A stretch of DNA of 17,127 nt from CAZNMF01 sp035547155 (GTDB lineage: Bacteria; Acidobacteriota; Vicinamibacteria; Vicinamibacterales; SCN-69-37): assembly GCA_035547155.1 (NCBI GenBank), contig DASZVJ010000082.1, forward strand, positions 1-17,127, in the 5' to 3' direction. Position numbers and translations under genes: made by a program. The notes below the pieces were generated by a model. It made no database searches, had not been told where the DNA came from, and was given only the letters and a program-made list of their open reading frames with translations. Positions 1 to 5,932 of the stretch are shown in pieces (within the stretch, counting starts at the first letter, position 1; the number at the start of each line of letters is the position of its first letter).

Positions 1-3
1 CCA

Positions 4-231
4 ATGACGATCACATTGATCGACGATGCCGGCAAAGAGCACGACTACGAGACTGCGTTCGTCCCTCGCGTCGGTGAGCACGTTCAGATGACGGATCGCA
101 CGTTCGTCGTCAAGGGCGTAATGCACGTCCTCAACCCCAAGGGCGAACTGCAGCCGCGTGTGCATGTCGAGCGTATCGAGGCAGAACGCGAGCCCGAGTA
201 TCAGATGTTCGCCGTCGGCCCTCGACGTTGA
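4..231 (+). CDS. Small hypothetical protein
   Basis: A 75-residue, hydrophilic, probably cytoplasmic protein with no motif I recognise. It reads like a compact beta-rich domain: alternating hydrophobic and charged residues around RVGEHVQM and FVVKGVMHVL, then a charged tail. There are no cysteines, no membrane segment and no signal peptide. The ATG lies three bases from the window edge, so its ribosome binding site cannot be judged and a longer upstream form cannot be excluded. It lies on the side of the tRNA fragment at 355-399 that would belong to an integrated element, so it may be a cargo gene of that element. The function is unknown. Confidence 0.6.
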   Translation: MTITLIDDAGKEHDYETAFVPRVGEHVQMTDRTFVVKGVMHVLNPKGELQPRVHVERIEAEREPEYQMFAVGPRR

Positions 232-265
232 CAGCCAATCTGACAGCCTGAGGCATGGACGCGGG

Positions 266-344
266 GCGAAAGTGCTGGACGCCGATGGACAGAATCCCTA
301 GGGAAATCGTCCATCAGCGTCCGCCGAAGTCCACCGACTTTCGC
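266..344. repeat. Imperfect inverted repeat beside the tRNA fragment
   Basis: The arms are GCGAAAGT (266-273) with ACTTTCGC (337-344), and GATGGAC (284-290) with GTCCATC (309-315). A CCCTAGGG palindrome sits in the centre at about 296-303. The structure is long and discontinuous, with about ten extra bases in the right arm. It ends just before the tRNA-Thr fragment. It could be a recombinase-binding region at the end of an integrated element, or a transcribed hairpin closing the 4-231 gene. The sequence alone does not decide between these. Confidence 0.5.
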
Positions 345-354
345 TTGCGGGTAG

Positions 355-399
355 TTCGTAATCAGCAGGTCACGTGTTCGAGTCACGTCGCCGGCTCCA
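355..399 (+). other. tRNA-Thr(CGT) 3' half: probable attachment-site remnant
   Basis: Reading rightward one sees a complete tRNA 3' half. It has the anticodon loop TTCGTAA (355-361, anticodon CGT), the 3' anticodon strand TCAGC, variable AGGTC, T stem ACGTG/CACGT (perfectly paired, 372-376 with 384-388) enclosing TTCGAGT, acceptor strand CGCCGGC (389-395), discriminator T and an encoded CCA. The sequence before 355 does not pair with TCAGC, and there is no D arm or 5' acceptor strand, so this is not a functional tRNA. A 3' half starting at the anticodon loop is the segment that tyrosine-recombinase elements duplicate when they integrate into tRNA genes. The expected layout puts the element to the left and chromosome to the right. 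Confidence 0.75.
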
Positions 400-494
400 G
401 AAATCCCTAACAAAACCCGCGATTCTGGCAGTCAGCCAAGCGGCCCGACCCGCGTCTGACCCGTTCTGACACGCTTCGCCCCAATCCTTCGCTC

Positions 495-779
495 GTGGGC
501 GAAACGCGATGTGAAGGCCGTTGTCCGCACTGCGGCGAAGATCGGCTGATCGAGTGGTGCACCGTGCTCATGCGGTGGGAATGCGGCGTCTGCGCGAAAT
601 GGTGGCGCCCAGACGCCCGTTTGCCGCACGAGAGTGGGAACGCGGCGTCGATCGAAGATACCGACAACGCGAATCGACGCGCACGACATGTCAACGGTGA
701 CGCGGCGCTCATCGCGGACGATCGGACAGAGCCACGCGATGTCGACGCGCTCACGAATGACGCGGCGACACTTGAATAG
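495..779 (+). CDS. Possible small zinc-ribbon protein, maybe a remnant
   Basis: The frame opens with GTG and encodes 94 residues. The first third holds a plausible zinc ribbon: RCPHCGED, then about 18 residues later ECGVCAKWWR, giving two CxxC knuckles. The remaining 60 residues are low in hydrophobics and read like non-coding DNA, so only the first 40 residues may be real. No convincing ribosome binding site precedes the GTG, and the frame stays open upstream to a stop at 408-410. It lies just outside the tRNA fragment in a stretch that also holds a broken gene. It could be a small regulatory or transposase-type zinc ribbon, a decayed gene, or chance. Confidence 0.3.
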   Translation: MGETRCEGRCPHCGEDRLIEWCTVLMRWECGVCAKWWRPDARLPHESGNAASIEDTDNANRRARHVNGDAALIADDRTEPRDVDALTNDAATLE

Positions 780-839
780 TCTGCGACGGTTGCCTGATGA
801 CGGCGCAACGAGCGAAAGCTGCCGGCGACACTTCGACAA

Positions 840-1041
840 TTGCTCTCGGTGCTCGTCGCGGAGCGACTGATTCGCGATCTGGGCTTCGATCCCGTCGACG
901 CAGGACCGCTTCGTCTCGCCCGATACCCTCGAGCCGTTCTCGTTCCTCCTCGCACACCTCGCCTACGAAACCAACGCCGGGGAGGAAGTCGTCTATCGCA
1001 TTTCGCAAGCCGGACAGAAGAGACGCGTGCGCAAGAGGTAG
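840..1041 (+). pseudogene. F420-dependent NADP oxidoreductase-like 3' remnant, frameshifted
   Basis: The frame starting near 840 reads RLIRDLGFDPVDAGPLRLARY, and one base later the next frame continues LEPFSFLLAHLAYETNAG to a TAG at 1039-1041. Joined, they match the C-terminal part of NAD(P)-binding proteins of the NADPH:F420 reductase type, in which a GF(D/E)PVDAGPL...ARYLEP segment precedes the last helix. The break lies at the run of three C's after CGATA at about 931-933, where one extra base shifts the frame. The N-terminal Rossmann half (GGTGxxG) is absent upstream. It is therefore a truncated, frameshifted relic. A sequencing error could explain the shift but not the missing N-terminal half. 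Confidence 0.6.
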
Positions 1042-1514
1042 GAACACGCCCTCCGCGGCGCGGGGTGATGGACCCGGCCAGGGTCTGCGGTGCTCGGCGT
1101 GGAACATCCGTCCACGAGTCGCACCTCCCCATCGGCGGCCCATCGCCTCGCGCCGGGCGACGTAGGCACTGTCGTACGCCGGCGCGACAGCCGCGTGTCG
1201 GAATCTGGACGAGCCTGTTAATTCACGACGGCCATCTTCGACGACGTCGCACGAGCGTTACGTCAGGCTGGTAGCGTCCGCGTGCAGATTCCGCGGGATC
1301 ACGTCACGGTGATCGTCGCGGCCATGACGGAATGCTGCCAGGCTCCGAGGCACTTCGTGACGTGCTGCCAAACGGACGCGCGGGCTGGATCGTGCTCGCG
1401 GTGGCGGCGATCGTCGCCGTCACGATGCTCGTCCTGCGCGACCGTGCGGCGCGGCGTCGCGCACCGCCGCTGAGACGCTGCGCGTCCGGCGACACAGTCC
1501 TCCACGAGGTGACC
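1042..1514. other. Stretch without a convincing gene
   Basis: Several short arginine-rich frames cross this stretch on both strands, and none looks like a protein. Two fragments are a little better. One, reading rightward at about 1153-1320, contains LAPGDVGTVV and later DDVARALRQAGSVRVQI. The other, at 1332-1514, is in frame with the TerB-like gene and encodes a hydrophobic run (WIVLAVAAIVAVTMLVL) followed by arginines. The first may be debris of another broken gene. The second could be a membrane-anchoring N-terminal extension of the next gene. No RNA gene or terminator is evident. Confidence 0.4.
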
Positions 1515-1757
1515 ATGCACGACGAGGGACAGGCCAACGAAATCATGCAGTACTCGTTCTTGAAGATCTTTGCGGACGATCGCACGATCGATCGGGCCGA
1601 GCTGCAATTCATCGAGCGTCTCGCGCTCAAAGACGGCGAGGTCGACGACTCCGAGCGGAACATCCTCAAAGCGATCTTCGACCGCGTGACGCCGGATATG
1701 GTCACCCCGACGGTCTGGCTGGAAATCGAAGGCTTCCGTCAGCGCTACGGCTGCTGA
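1515..1757 (+). CDS. Small TerB-like protein
   Basis: An 80-residue helical protein. The core, YSFLKIFADDRTIDRAELQFIERL followed by DGEVDDSERNILKAIF, has the two-helix repeat with acidic D-x-x-ID-x-x-E turns seen in TerB-like (tellurite-resistance B family) domains. These acidic turns may bind metal. I chose the ATG at 1515 because GAGGTGA (1506-1512) precedes it at good spacing. The same frame is open back to an ATG at 1332 with no ribosome binding site; that form would add a membrane segment and basic linker (141 residues in total). The role is unknown, and the family link rests on pattern recognition only. It converges on arsC with a 57-base gap. Confidence 0.6.
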   Translation: MHDEGQANEIMQYSFLKIFADDRTIDRAELQFIERLALKDGEVDDSERNILKAIFDRVTPDMVTPTVWLEIEGFRQRYGC

Positions 1758-1814
1758 AGCAAGACGTGCTCCATCGATATCGAACGAGATTGATCGTGAC
1801 GACTGCCGCCCGCG

Positions 1815-2279
1815 TCAGTGCGAGTCTGCCCGGCCATCGCGCAGGCGTGTCGCAACAGCCGGTAGAGACAGCCACAACCTGAGGCGACCGGCCAGCTCGG
1901 CCGCGACGGTATCGAACGCACGCTGTTGTTCATCCGGCGTGCCGGCGGCGGCAGCGGGATCGGGAAAGCTCCAATGGATGCGCTCGGGCGCGCCGGGAAA
2001 TACCGGACAACTTTCCGCCGCGCGATCGCAGACCGTGATGACGTAATCGAAGTGCTGGCCCAGATAGCGGTCCATCGTCTTCGGCGCGAGACCGTCGGTC
2101 GCGAGACCGTATCGGCGTTCGAGCGTCCGCTTCGCCATCGGATGGACGTGCGGTTGCGGATGCGTGCCGGCGCTGTGCACGTCGATCGCGCCGCCGGAGA
2201 GGCTGCGGAGCAGCGCCTCCGCCATCTGCGATCGCGCGGAGTTGCCGGTACAAAGAAACAGGACGCGCAAGGGGGCCAT
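1815..2279 (-). CDS. arsC: Arsenate reductase, thioredoxin-coupled (LMW-PTP fold)
   Basis: Reduces arsenate to arsenite in the cytoplasm, with electrons from thioredoxin. The 154-residue protein has the P-loop LCTGNSAR with nucleophile Cys10 and Arg16 (C-x5-R). The resolving cysteines are Cys84 and Cys91 in VCDRAAESCPVFPG, spaced as in the Staphylococcus pI258 enzyme (Cys10/82/89). Asp107 in the SFPDP segment is the likely general acid. A longer frame extends upstream to 2345, but that part lies inside the aquaporin gene. The ATG at 2279 starts the fold correctly, five bases after the aquaporin stop, so the two genes are co-transcribed. It is the last gene of the leftward ars unit. Confidence 0.93.
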   Translation of the reverse strand: MAPLRVLFLCTGNSARSQMAEALLRSLSGGAIDVHSAGTHPQPHVHPMAKRTLERRYGLATDGLAPKTMDRYLGQHFDYVITVCDRAAESCPVFPGAPERIHWSFPDPAAAAGTPDEQQRAFDTVAAELAGRLRLWLSLPAVATRLRDGRADSH

Positions 2280-2283
2280 CGAG

Positions 2284-2958
2284 CTACGTCTCCTGAACAG
2301 TCGCGGGCGACAGCACCGGCAGCACGCCGAATGCCGCGAGCGCACCGAGCGCCTGACCCGCGAGGAAATGCGGCACGTCGACGGGGCGAATCCCGGCGAA
2401 CGTGTCCGTGAGCGACCGCGCGATCGTCACCGCGGGGTTCGCGAACGACGTCGAGCTGGTGAACCAGTACGCCGACGCGATGTAGCACGCCACTGCCGCG
2501 GGCGCCGCCGCGGGACGCGCCCTCCCCACGGTTCCAACGACGAGCAGCAACCCGAACGTCGCGACGGCTTCGGCCATCGTCTGCGAAAAGCCCGGACGTG
2601 CGTGCCCGGAGATTTCGAACAGCGGCAGATCGAACATCACGTGCGCGAGCAGCACGCCCGCGACGGCGCCCGTGATTTGCGCCGCCACGTACGCCGCAAG
2701 CTCGCGCGGATCCAGCTGTCGCGTGCGCCACGCGAGCACCGACACCCACGGGTTCAGGTGCGCGCCCGACACGGGGCCGAGCGCCGCGATCAAAGCGGCC
2801 AGCGCCGAGGCCGTGGCGATGGTGTTGGCCAGCAACGCCACCGCCGCGTTCCCCGACGCCAGACGCTCGGCCATCACGCCCGACCCGACGATCGCGCAGA
2901 GCAACCCGGCGGTGCCGATCGCCTCGGCCAGCGCGCGACGGCGCCGCCCTAGCAGCAC
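2284..2958 (-). CDS. AqpS-like aquaglyceroporin (MIP family)
   Basis: A 224-residue inner-membrane channel with about six membrane helices and two half-helix pore motifs. The first motif is SGAHLNPWVS (NPW at 69-71) instead of NPA. The second is SFANPAVTIAR (NPA at 174-176), in which the arginine that normally follows NPA in water and glycerol channels is replaced by valine. Loss of that filter arginine suits a wider pore. Lying between arsC and an ArsR-controlled promoter, the protein probably lets arsenite leave down its gradient after ArsC makes it, as known for AqpS. The GTG start at 2958 overlaps the micropeptide end by ten bases. Its GGAGGT is only two bases upstream, so translational coupling is likely. 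Confidence 0.88.
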   Translation of the reverse strand: MLLGRRRRALAEAIGTAGLLCAIVGSGVMAERLASGNAAVALLANTIATASALAALIAALGPVSGAHLNPWVSVLAWRTRQLDPRELAAYVAAQITGAVAGVLLAHVMFDLPLFEISGHARPGFSQTMAEAVATFGLLLVVGTVGRARPAAAPAAVACYIASAYWFTSSTSFANPAVTIARSLTDTFAGIRPVDVPHFLAGQALGALAAFGVLPVLSPATVQET

Positions 2959-3011
2959 TCACCTCCGCCGCATCCGCAGCCGCCGCACGCCGTCGTCGTG
3001 GTCTCGGTCAT
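2949..3011 (-). CDS. Cysteine-rich 20-residue micropeptide of the ars operon
   Basis: A tiny frame that starts with METs-like MTETTTT and ends in ACGGCGCGGGECC: six cysteines in the last twelve residues, five of them as C-x2-C-x-C and a terminal C-C. The ATG has an excellent ribosome binding site, AGGAGG (3017-3022) five bases away, stronger than that of any neighbour. It is the first gene after the ars promoter, and its stop overlaps the aquaporin GTG. Vicinal cysteines are classical ligands for trivalent arsenic, so it could bind or hand over arsenite, or act as a leader that senses thiols. I know no named family for it. The function is inference; the frame, the start signal and the cysteines are seen directly. 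Confidence 0.65.
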   Translation of the reverse strand: MTETTTTACGGCGCGGGECC

Positions 3012-3016
3012 GGGAA

Positions 3017-3022
3017 CCTCCT
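3017..3022 (-). promoter_or_regulatory. Strong ribosome binding site of the micropeptide
   Basis: On the minus strand a purine run, GAGAGGAGGAGG, precedes the ATG at 3011. AGGAGG is five bases from it. This decides in favour of translation of the short frame rather than the longer frame that overlaps arsR. Confidence 0.7.
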
Positions 3023-3072
3023 CCTCTCTGCATTCGCTTACGCAGATATGACGACGGTAGGCCGGCCGCGAT

Positions 3073-3092
3073 ATATTTGTCAAGGCGAATAT
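3073..3092. promoter_or_regulatory. Candidate ArsR operator / divergent ars control region
   Basis: ATATTTGTCAAGGCGAATAT is a 20-bp imperfect palindrome (14 of 20 positions symmetric). Its outer ATATT/AATAT arms are AT-rich in a GC-rich setting. It overlaps the arsR ATG (3091). A TTGACA hexamer on the minus strand (3078-3083) lies inside it and could be the -35 element of the leftward unit, although no good -10 follows at 17 bases. A second related pair, ATTCGCTT (3032-3039) and AAGGCGAAT (3082-3090), brackets the region. ArsR bound here would block both units. This is inferred from position and symmetry. Confidence 0.5.
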
Positions 3093-3480
3093 GAAACAGA
3101 CGGGACTCGACGCGCTCCAGCACACGTTCGCAGCGCTCGCCGATCCGACGCGGCTGCGGATCGTCGGCCTCCTGCTCTCGGGCGAGGTCTGCGTCTGCCA
3201 CATCCACGAGACGCTGCGGATCCCGCAGCCGAAAGCGTCGCGTCATCTCGCGTACCTGCGCCGGAGCGGGCTCGTGACGGCGACGAAGCGCGGGCTCTGG
3301 GTGCACTACGCGCTGGCCGAGCCGCGCGACGCGGCCACGGCCGACGTGCTGGCGGCAATCAAGACCTCCGTCAACGGGCTCGACAGCACCAGGCGCGATC
3401 GCGCGCGGCTGCAGCGCACCATGTGCTGCGTGGGCCCGGCGGCCGATCGCACGGCGCACCTCCCGCGGACGATACCGTGA
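3091..3480 (+). CDS. arsR: ArsR-family arsenic-responsive repressor
   Basis: A 129-residue winged-helix repressor that leaves DNA when it binds As(III) or Sb(III). ALADPTRLRIVGLL is the family's first helices. GEVCVCHIHETL carries the metal-site pair Cys34/Cys36 at the start of the DNA-contacting helices, close to the ELCVCDL motif of classical ArsR. PQPKASRHLAYLRRSGLV is the recognition helix, and TKRGLWVHYAL is the wing. A C-terminal Met-Cys-Cys (Cys112-Cys113) could add a third thiol ligand. An AAGG at 3082-3085 serves as a weak ribosome binding site. The stop overlaps the GTG of the permease gene, so these two are one unit. Confidence 0.93.
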   Translation: MKQTGLDALQHTFAALADPTRLRIVGLLLSGEVCVCHIHETLRIPQPKASRHLAYLRRSGLVTATKRGLWVHYALAEPRDAATADVLAAIKTSVNGLDSTRRDRARLQRTMCCVGPAADRTAHLPRTIP

Positions 3481-4241
3481 CGACGTCCCTCGCGCTCGAC
3501 GCGACCACCGTCTACGTGCTCGCGGTGATCTTCGTCGCGACGCTCATCCGCTCGACCTTCGGCTTCGGCGAGGCGCTCGTCGCGGTGCCGCTGCTCGCCC
3601 TTCGCATTCCGATCGCGGTTGCCGCGCCGCTCGCCGTGTCCATCTCGCTGCTCATCGCGGGCGCCATCGTCGTGCAGGACTGGCGGCACGTCGAAATCCG
3701 CAGCGCCGGCGGGCTCATTGCCTCGGCGCTCGCCGGCATTCCGTTCGGATTGCTGCTGCTGGCTTTCTCGAGCGATCACGTCGTCCGGCTGATTCTCGGG
3801 CTCGCGATCGTGAGCTTCGCGATCTACTCGATCGCGGCCGGCGCGAGGTGGCGCCTGGACGCGGATCACACCGTCTGGATCGTCGGCGCGGGCTTCTGCT
3901 CGGGCGTGCTCGGCGGCGCGTACGGCATGAACGGTCCACCGCTCGCGATCTACGGCGGACTGCGGCGCTGGTCGCCGCAGCGCTTCCGCGCGACGCTGCA
4001 AGCGTATTTTCTGATCGCGAGCGCCGCGGGTCTGATCGGCTACGCCGCGATCGGCCTCTGGCGTCCCGACGTCACACGCGACGTCCTCTTGTCGCTCCCC
4101 TTCGTCGGCCTCGGCGTCGTCGCCGGGCGATGGCTCAATCACCGGCTGCGAGGCGACCGGTTCTTCCAGGTCGTCTATGGTGCGCTGGTCGTGCTCGGCG
4201 CCGTGCTCATCGTGCAAGCGGTGCGCGCGTGGCCGATGTGA
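3477..4241 (+). CDS. TauE/SafE-family membrane permease
   Basis: A 254-residue inner-membrane protein with about eight hydrophobic segments in two related halves. Each half opens with the family's glycine-rich signature: STFGFGEALVAVPLLAL near the N-terminus and FCSGVLGGAYGMNGPPLAIYGG in the middle. The family moves sulfur-containing anions such as sulfite, sulfoacetate and taurine-derived products, and some members are of unknown substrate. I chose the GTG at 3477 because it overlaps the arsR TGA (GTGA) and places the first membrane segment about ten residues in. Co-transcription with arsR suggests a role in arsenic or thiol/sulfur stress, but the substrate cannot be read from sequence. Confidence 0.85.
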   Translation: MTTSLALDATTVYVLAVIFVATLIRSTFGFGEALVAVPLLALRIPIAVAAPLAVSISLLIAGAIVVQDWRHVEIRSAGGLIASALAGIPFGLLLLAFSSDHVVRLILGLAIVSFAIYSIAAGARWRLDADHTVWIVGAGFCSGVLGGAYGMNGPPLAIYGGLRRWSPQRFRATLQAYFLIASAAGLIGYAAIGLWRPDVTRDVLLSLPFVGLGVVAGRWLNHRLRGDRFFQVVYGALVVLGAVLIVQAVRAWPM

Positions 4242-4262
4242 GCGTCCAAGATTGCTCCGTCT

Positions 4263-5546
4263 TCAAGATGTCGGGGACGCACGGGTCTGTCTGAGCCTCG
4301 CGATCACGCCACGATTGGCCAAGCCCGCCGGCAGGCGTCGCAGGATCTCCCGGCCGAGATGCTGGGGATTGCTGAAGTGCGCGAGCGCCCCGGCGACGGT
4401 AACCGTGCGATCCGCGTAGAGCTGCTCGTAGACGTCCGCGGCGCTCTCGACCGAATAGCGCTCGCGTACGAATTGCGCGCACGAGGCCTGGATGGGCGTG
4501 GCATCGTCACTCGCGAGCCGGCCGCACACGGCGTGGGCCATCTGCGCGACAACGTCCGCGTCGGACACGATCGTCTGGCTCTGACGGCCCTGAAAATTGG
4601 TGTCGGCCATCGTCGCGATGTTCGCTTCGTCGACGAGCCCGAGATACCTCGCGCCCCACGCGACGAGCGTTGGCCGATCGAGCGCGATCGCCTCGATCGC
4701 CGTGCGGCCCGAGCCGATACACACGTCGGCCGCCGCTGCGTAGTGCGTGCCAGTCTCGAGCCCTTCCGTCACCGAATGGGCGATCGTCCGGCCAGCCTCC
4801 GCATTCGCTTGCTCGACGAGCGTTCGAATCTCGAGCGCGACATCGGGCTGGTGGACGAAGCCGGCGTGCAGGAACGTGGCGCGATGCCCATCGTGATTGA
4901 GACGGCTGACGAGCGCGATGCCGAGCCTTACGCTGTGCAGGTACACGCTCGCGCAGCGCCCCACGCGCACGACGAGCACGTCCTTGTCTGACACGGCGAA
5001 CGCGTGCCGGATCTCACGGCGTGCACGCGCGCGAGCCTCGAGCGTCAGCGCACGAAAATCGATGCGCGCAGGCAGCACGTACACCTTCGAGCCGGGACTG
5101 CGTCGCGCCGCATCCTCCGCTACTTCGCGCGTGAAGACGACGACGCGGTTCAGTCCGTAGTAGTCGATCGGCACGCCGCCAGACGTCACGGTCCACACGA
5201 ACGCGCGGCCCGTCTCTCTGGCGACGAGCGCCGCGTCGCGCACGGCGTCGTAGAACTCGAACCAGTGAATCGCGTCGTAGTCACCGCGGCGGACGATGTC
5301 GCGCAGGTGGCGGCGAAACGCGCCGTGCCCGGCCCACGAGTACAGGCCAGCGATCGGCACGGTCGCGAAGCCGGCCTCGTGGACGAGGGCGTCGGTCTCG
5401 GCCGAGGAGGTCGTGCGGTCGTCGCGGACGAGCACGTCGACGAGGTGCCCGCGATCGCGCAGCACTCGCGCCAGCGCCACCGCTGTGCGCGTGTGTCCGC
5501 CGAGCCCTGGCGAAAGAAGTCCGAAGAGGATCCGGTGCCGTGTCAT
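4263..5546 (-). CDS. Glycosyltransferase, GT-B fold
   Basis: A 427-residue soluble protein. The N-terminal domain begins LFGLLSPGLGGHTRTAVALARVL, the glycine loop of family-4-type glycosyltransferases. It is followed by strands with the HWFEFYDAV and TREVAEDA segments. The C-terminal domain contains ADVCIGSGRTAIEAIALDRPTLV, matching the donor-binding GxGRxxxEAxAxxxP region. It probably transfers a sugar from an activated donor during envelope or exopolysaccharide synthesis; donor and acceptor are unknown. It converges on the permease gene with a 21-base gap and starts 41 bases from the divergent gene at 5588, so any promoters there are very compact. Confidence 0.8.
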   Translation of the reverse strand: MTRHRILFGLLSPGLGGHTRTAVALARVLRDRGHLVDVLVRDDRTTSSAETDALVHEAGFATVPIAGLYSWAGHGAFRRHLRDIVRRGDYDAIHWFEFYDAVRDAALVARETGRAFVWTVTSGGVPIDYYGLNRVVVFTREVAEDAARRSPGSKVYVLPARIDFRALTLEARARARREIRHAFAVSDKDVLVVRVGRCASVYLHSVRLGIALVSRLNHDGHRATFLHAGFVHQPDVALEIRTLVEQANAEAGRTIAHSVTEGLETGTHYAAAADVCIGSGRTAIEAIALDRPTLVAWGARYLGLVDEANIATMADTNFQGRQSQTIVSDADVVAQMAHAVCGRLASDDATPIQASCAQFVRERYSVESAADVYEQLYADRTVTVAGALAHFSNPQHLGREILRRLPAGLANRGVIARLRQTRASPTS

Positions 5547-5587
5547 GGCAGAATGCCGCAGCGCGCGCGTGAGCGTATCGCGATTCC

Positions 5588-5932
5588 ATGTCAGGCGTCA
5601 TACGGCCGGCCGTTCTCGCTCTCGTCTTCGGCGCCCAAGTCGCCGGCATCGTTCACGCGCGCGTCAACGGCACACGGTATCTGTGCTGGGCGCCGTACGA
5701 CCAGATCGCGTTCTATCGCATCGAGGCCGACCGGCACGGCGCCGCGCTGACGCCGGCGGAGATCGTCGCGCGCTACAGGATGCCGGCGGCCGGCCGCGAG
5801 AATCGCTCGATCCAGCACGTGTTGCAGGCCGTCGCGCAGTATGAGGCGACCTATGGCCGCCCCGATTCCGTCGTCGCGCACGTCACCTACAGCGTCAACG
5901 GTGGCATGGAACAGACGTGGACGTCGCAATAG
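5588..5932 (+). CDS. Small anchored or secreted hypothetical protein
   Basis: A 114-residue protein with a hydrophobic N-terminus (residues 5-23) that could be a signal peptide or a membrane anchor. A mostly polar domain follows, with YLCWAPYDQIAFYRIEA and GRENRSIQHVLQAV segments that I cannot place in a named family. Its last 16 bases overlap the start of the membrane-protein gene downstream, so the two are translated together and probably act together. A lone cysteine (in LCWAP) is not in a lipobox context. Confidence 0.65.
   Translation: MSGVIRPAVLALVFGAQVAGIVHARVNGTRYLCWAPYDQIAFYRIEADRHGAALTPAEIVARYRMPAAGRENRSIQHVLQAVAQYEATYGRPDSVVAHVTYSVNGGMEQTWTSQ

Noticed and set aside
201..413. A minus-strand frame containing GAGDVTRTRDLLITN
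   Set aside because: This peptide is the well-known artefact of translating the complement of a tRNA 3' end; the real feature is the tRNA-Thr fragment.
407..1143. Long arginine-rich minus-strand frames over the left boundary region
   Set aside because: No motifs, no ribosome binding site, composition typical of random high-GC DNA; they cross the frameshifted relic on the other strand.
1153..1320. Fragment LAPGDVGTVV resembling the start of small DUF4926-like proteins
   Set aside because: The resemblance covers about ten residues, and the continuation does not match; too weak to call.
2949..3203. Longer 84-codon frame ending in the micropeptide
   Set aside because: Its upstream part overlaps arsR and the operator and looks non-coding; the ATG at 3011 has a near-ideal ribosome binding site.
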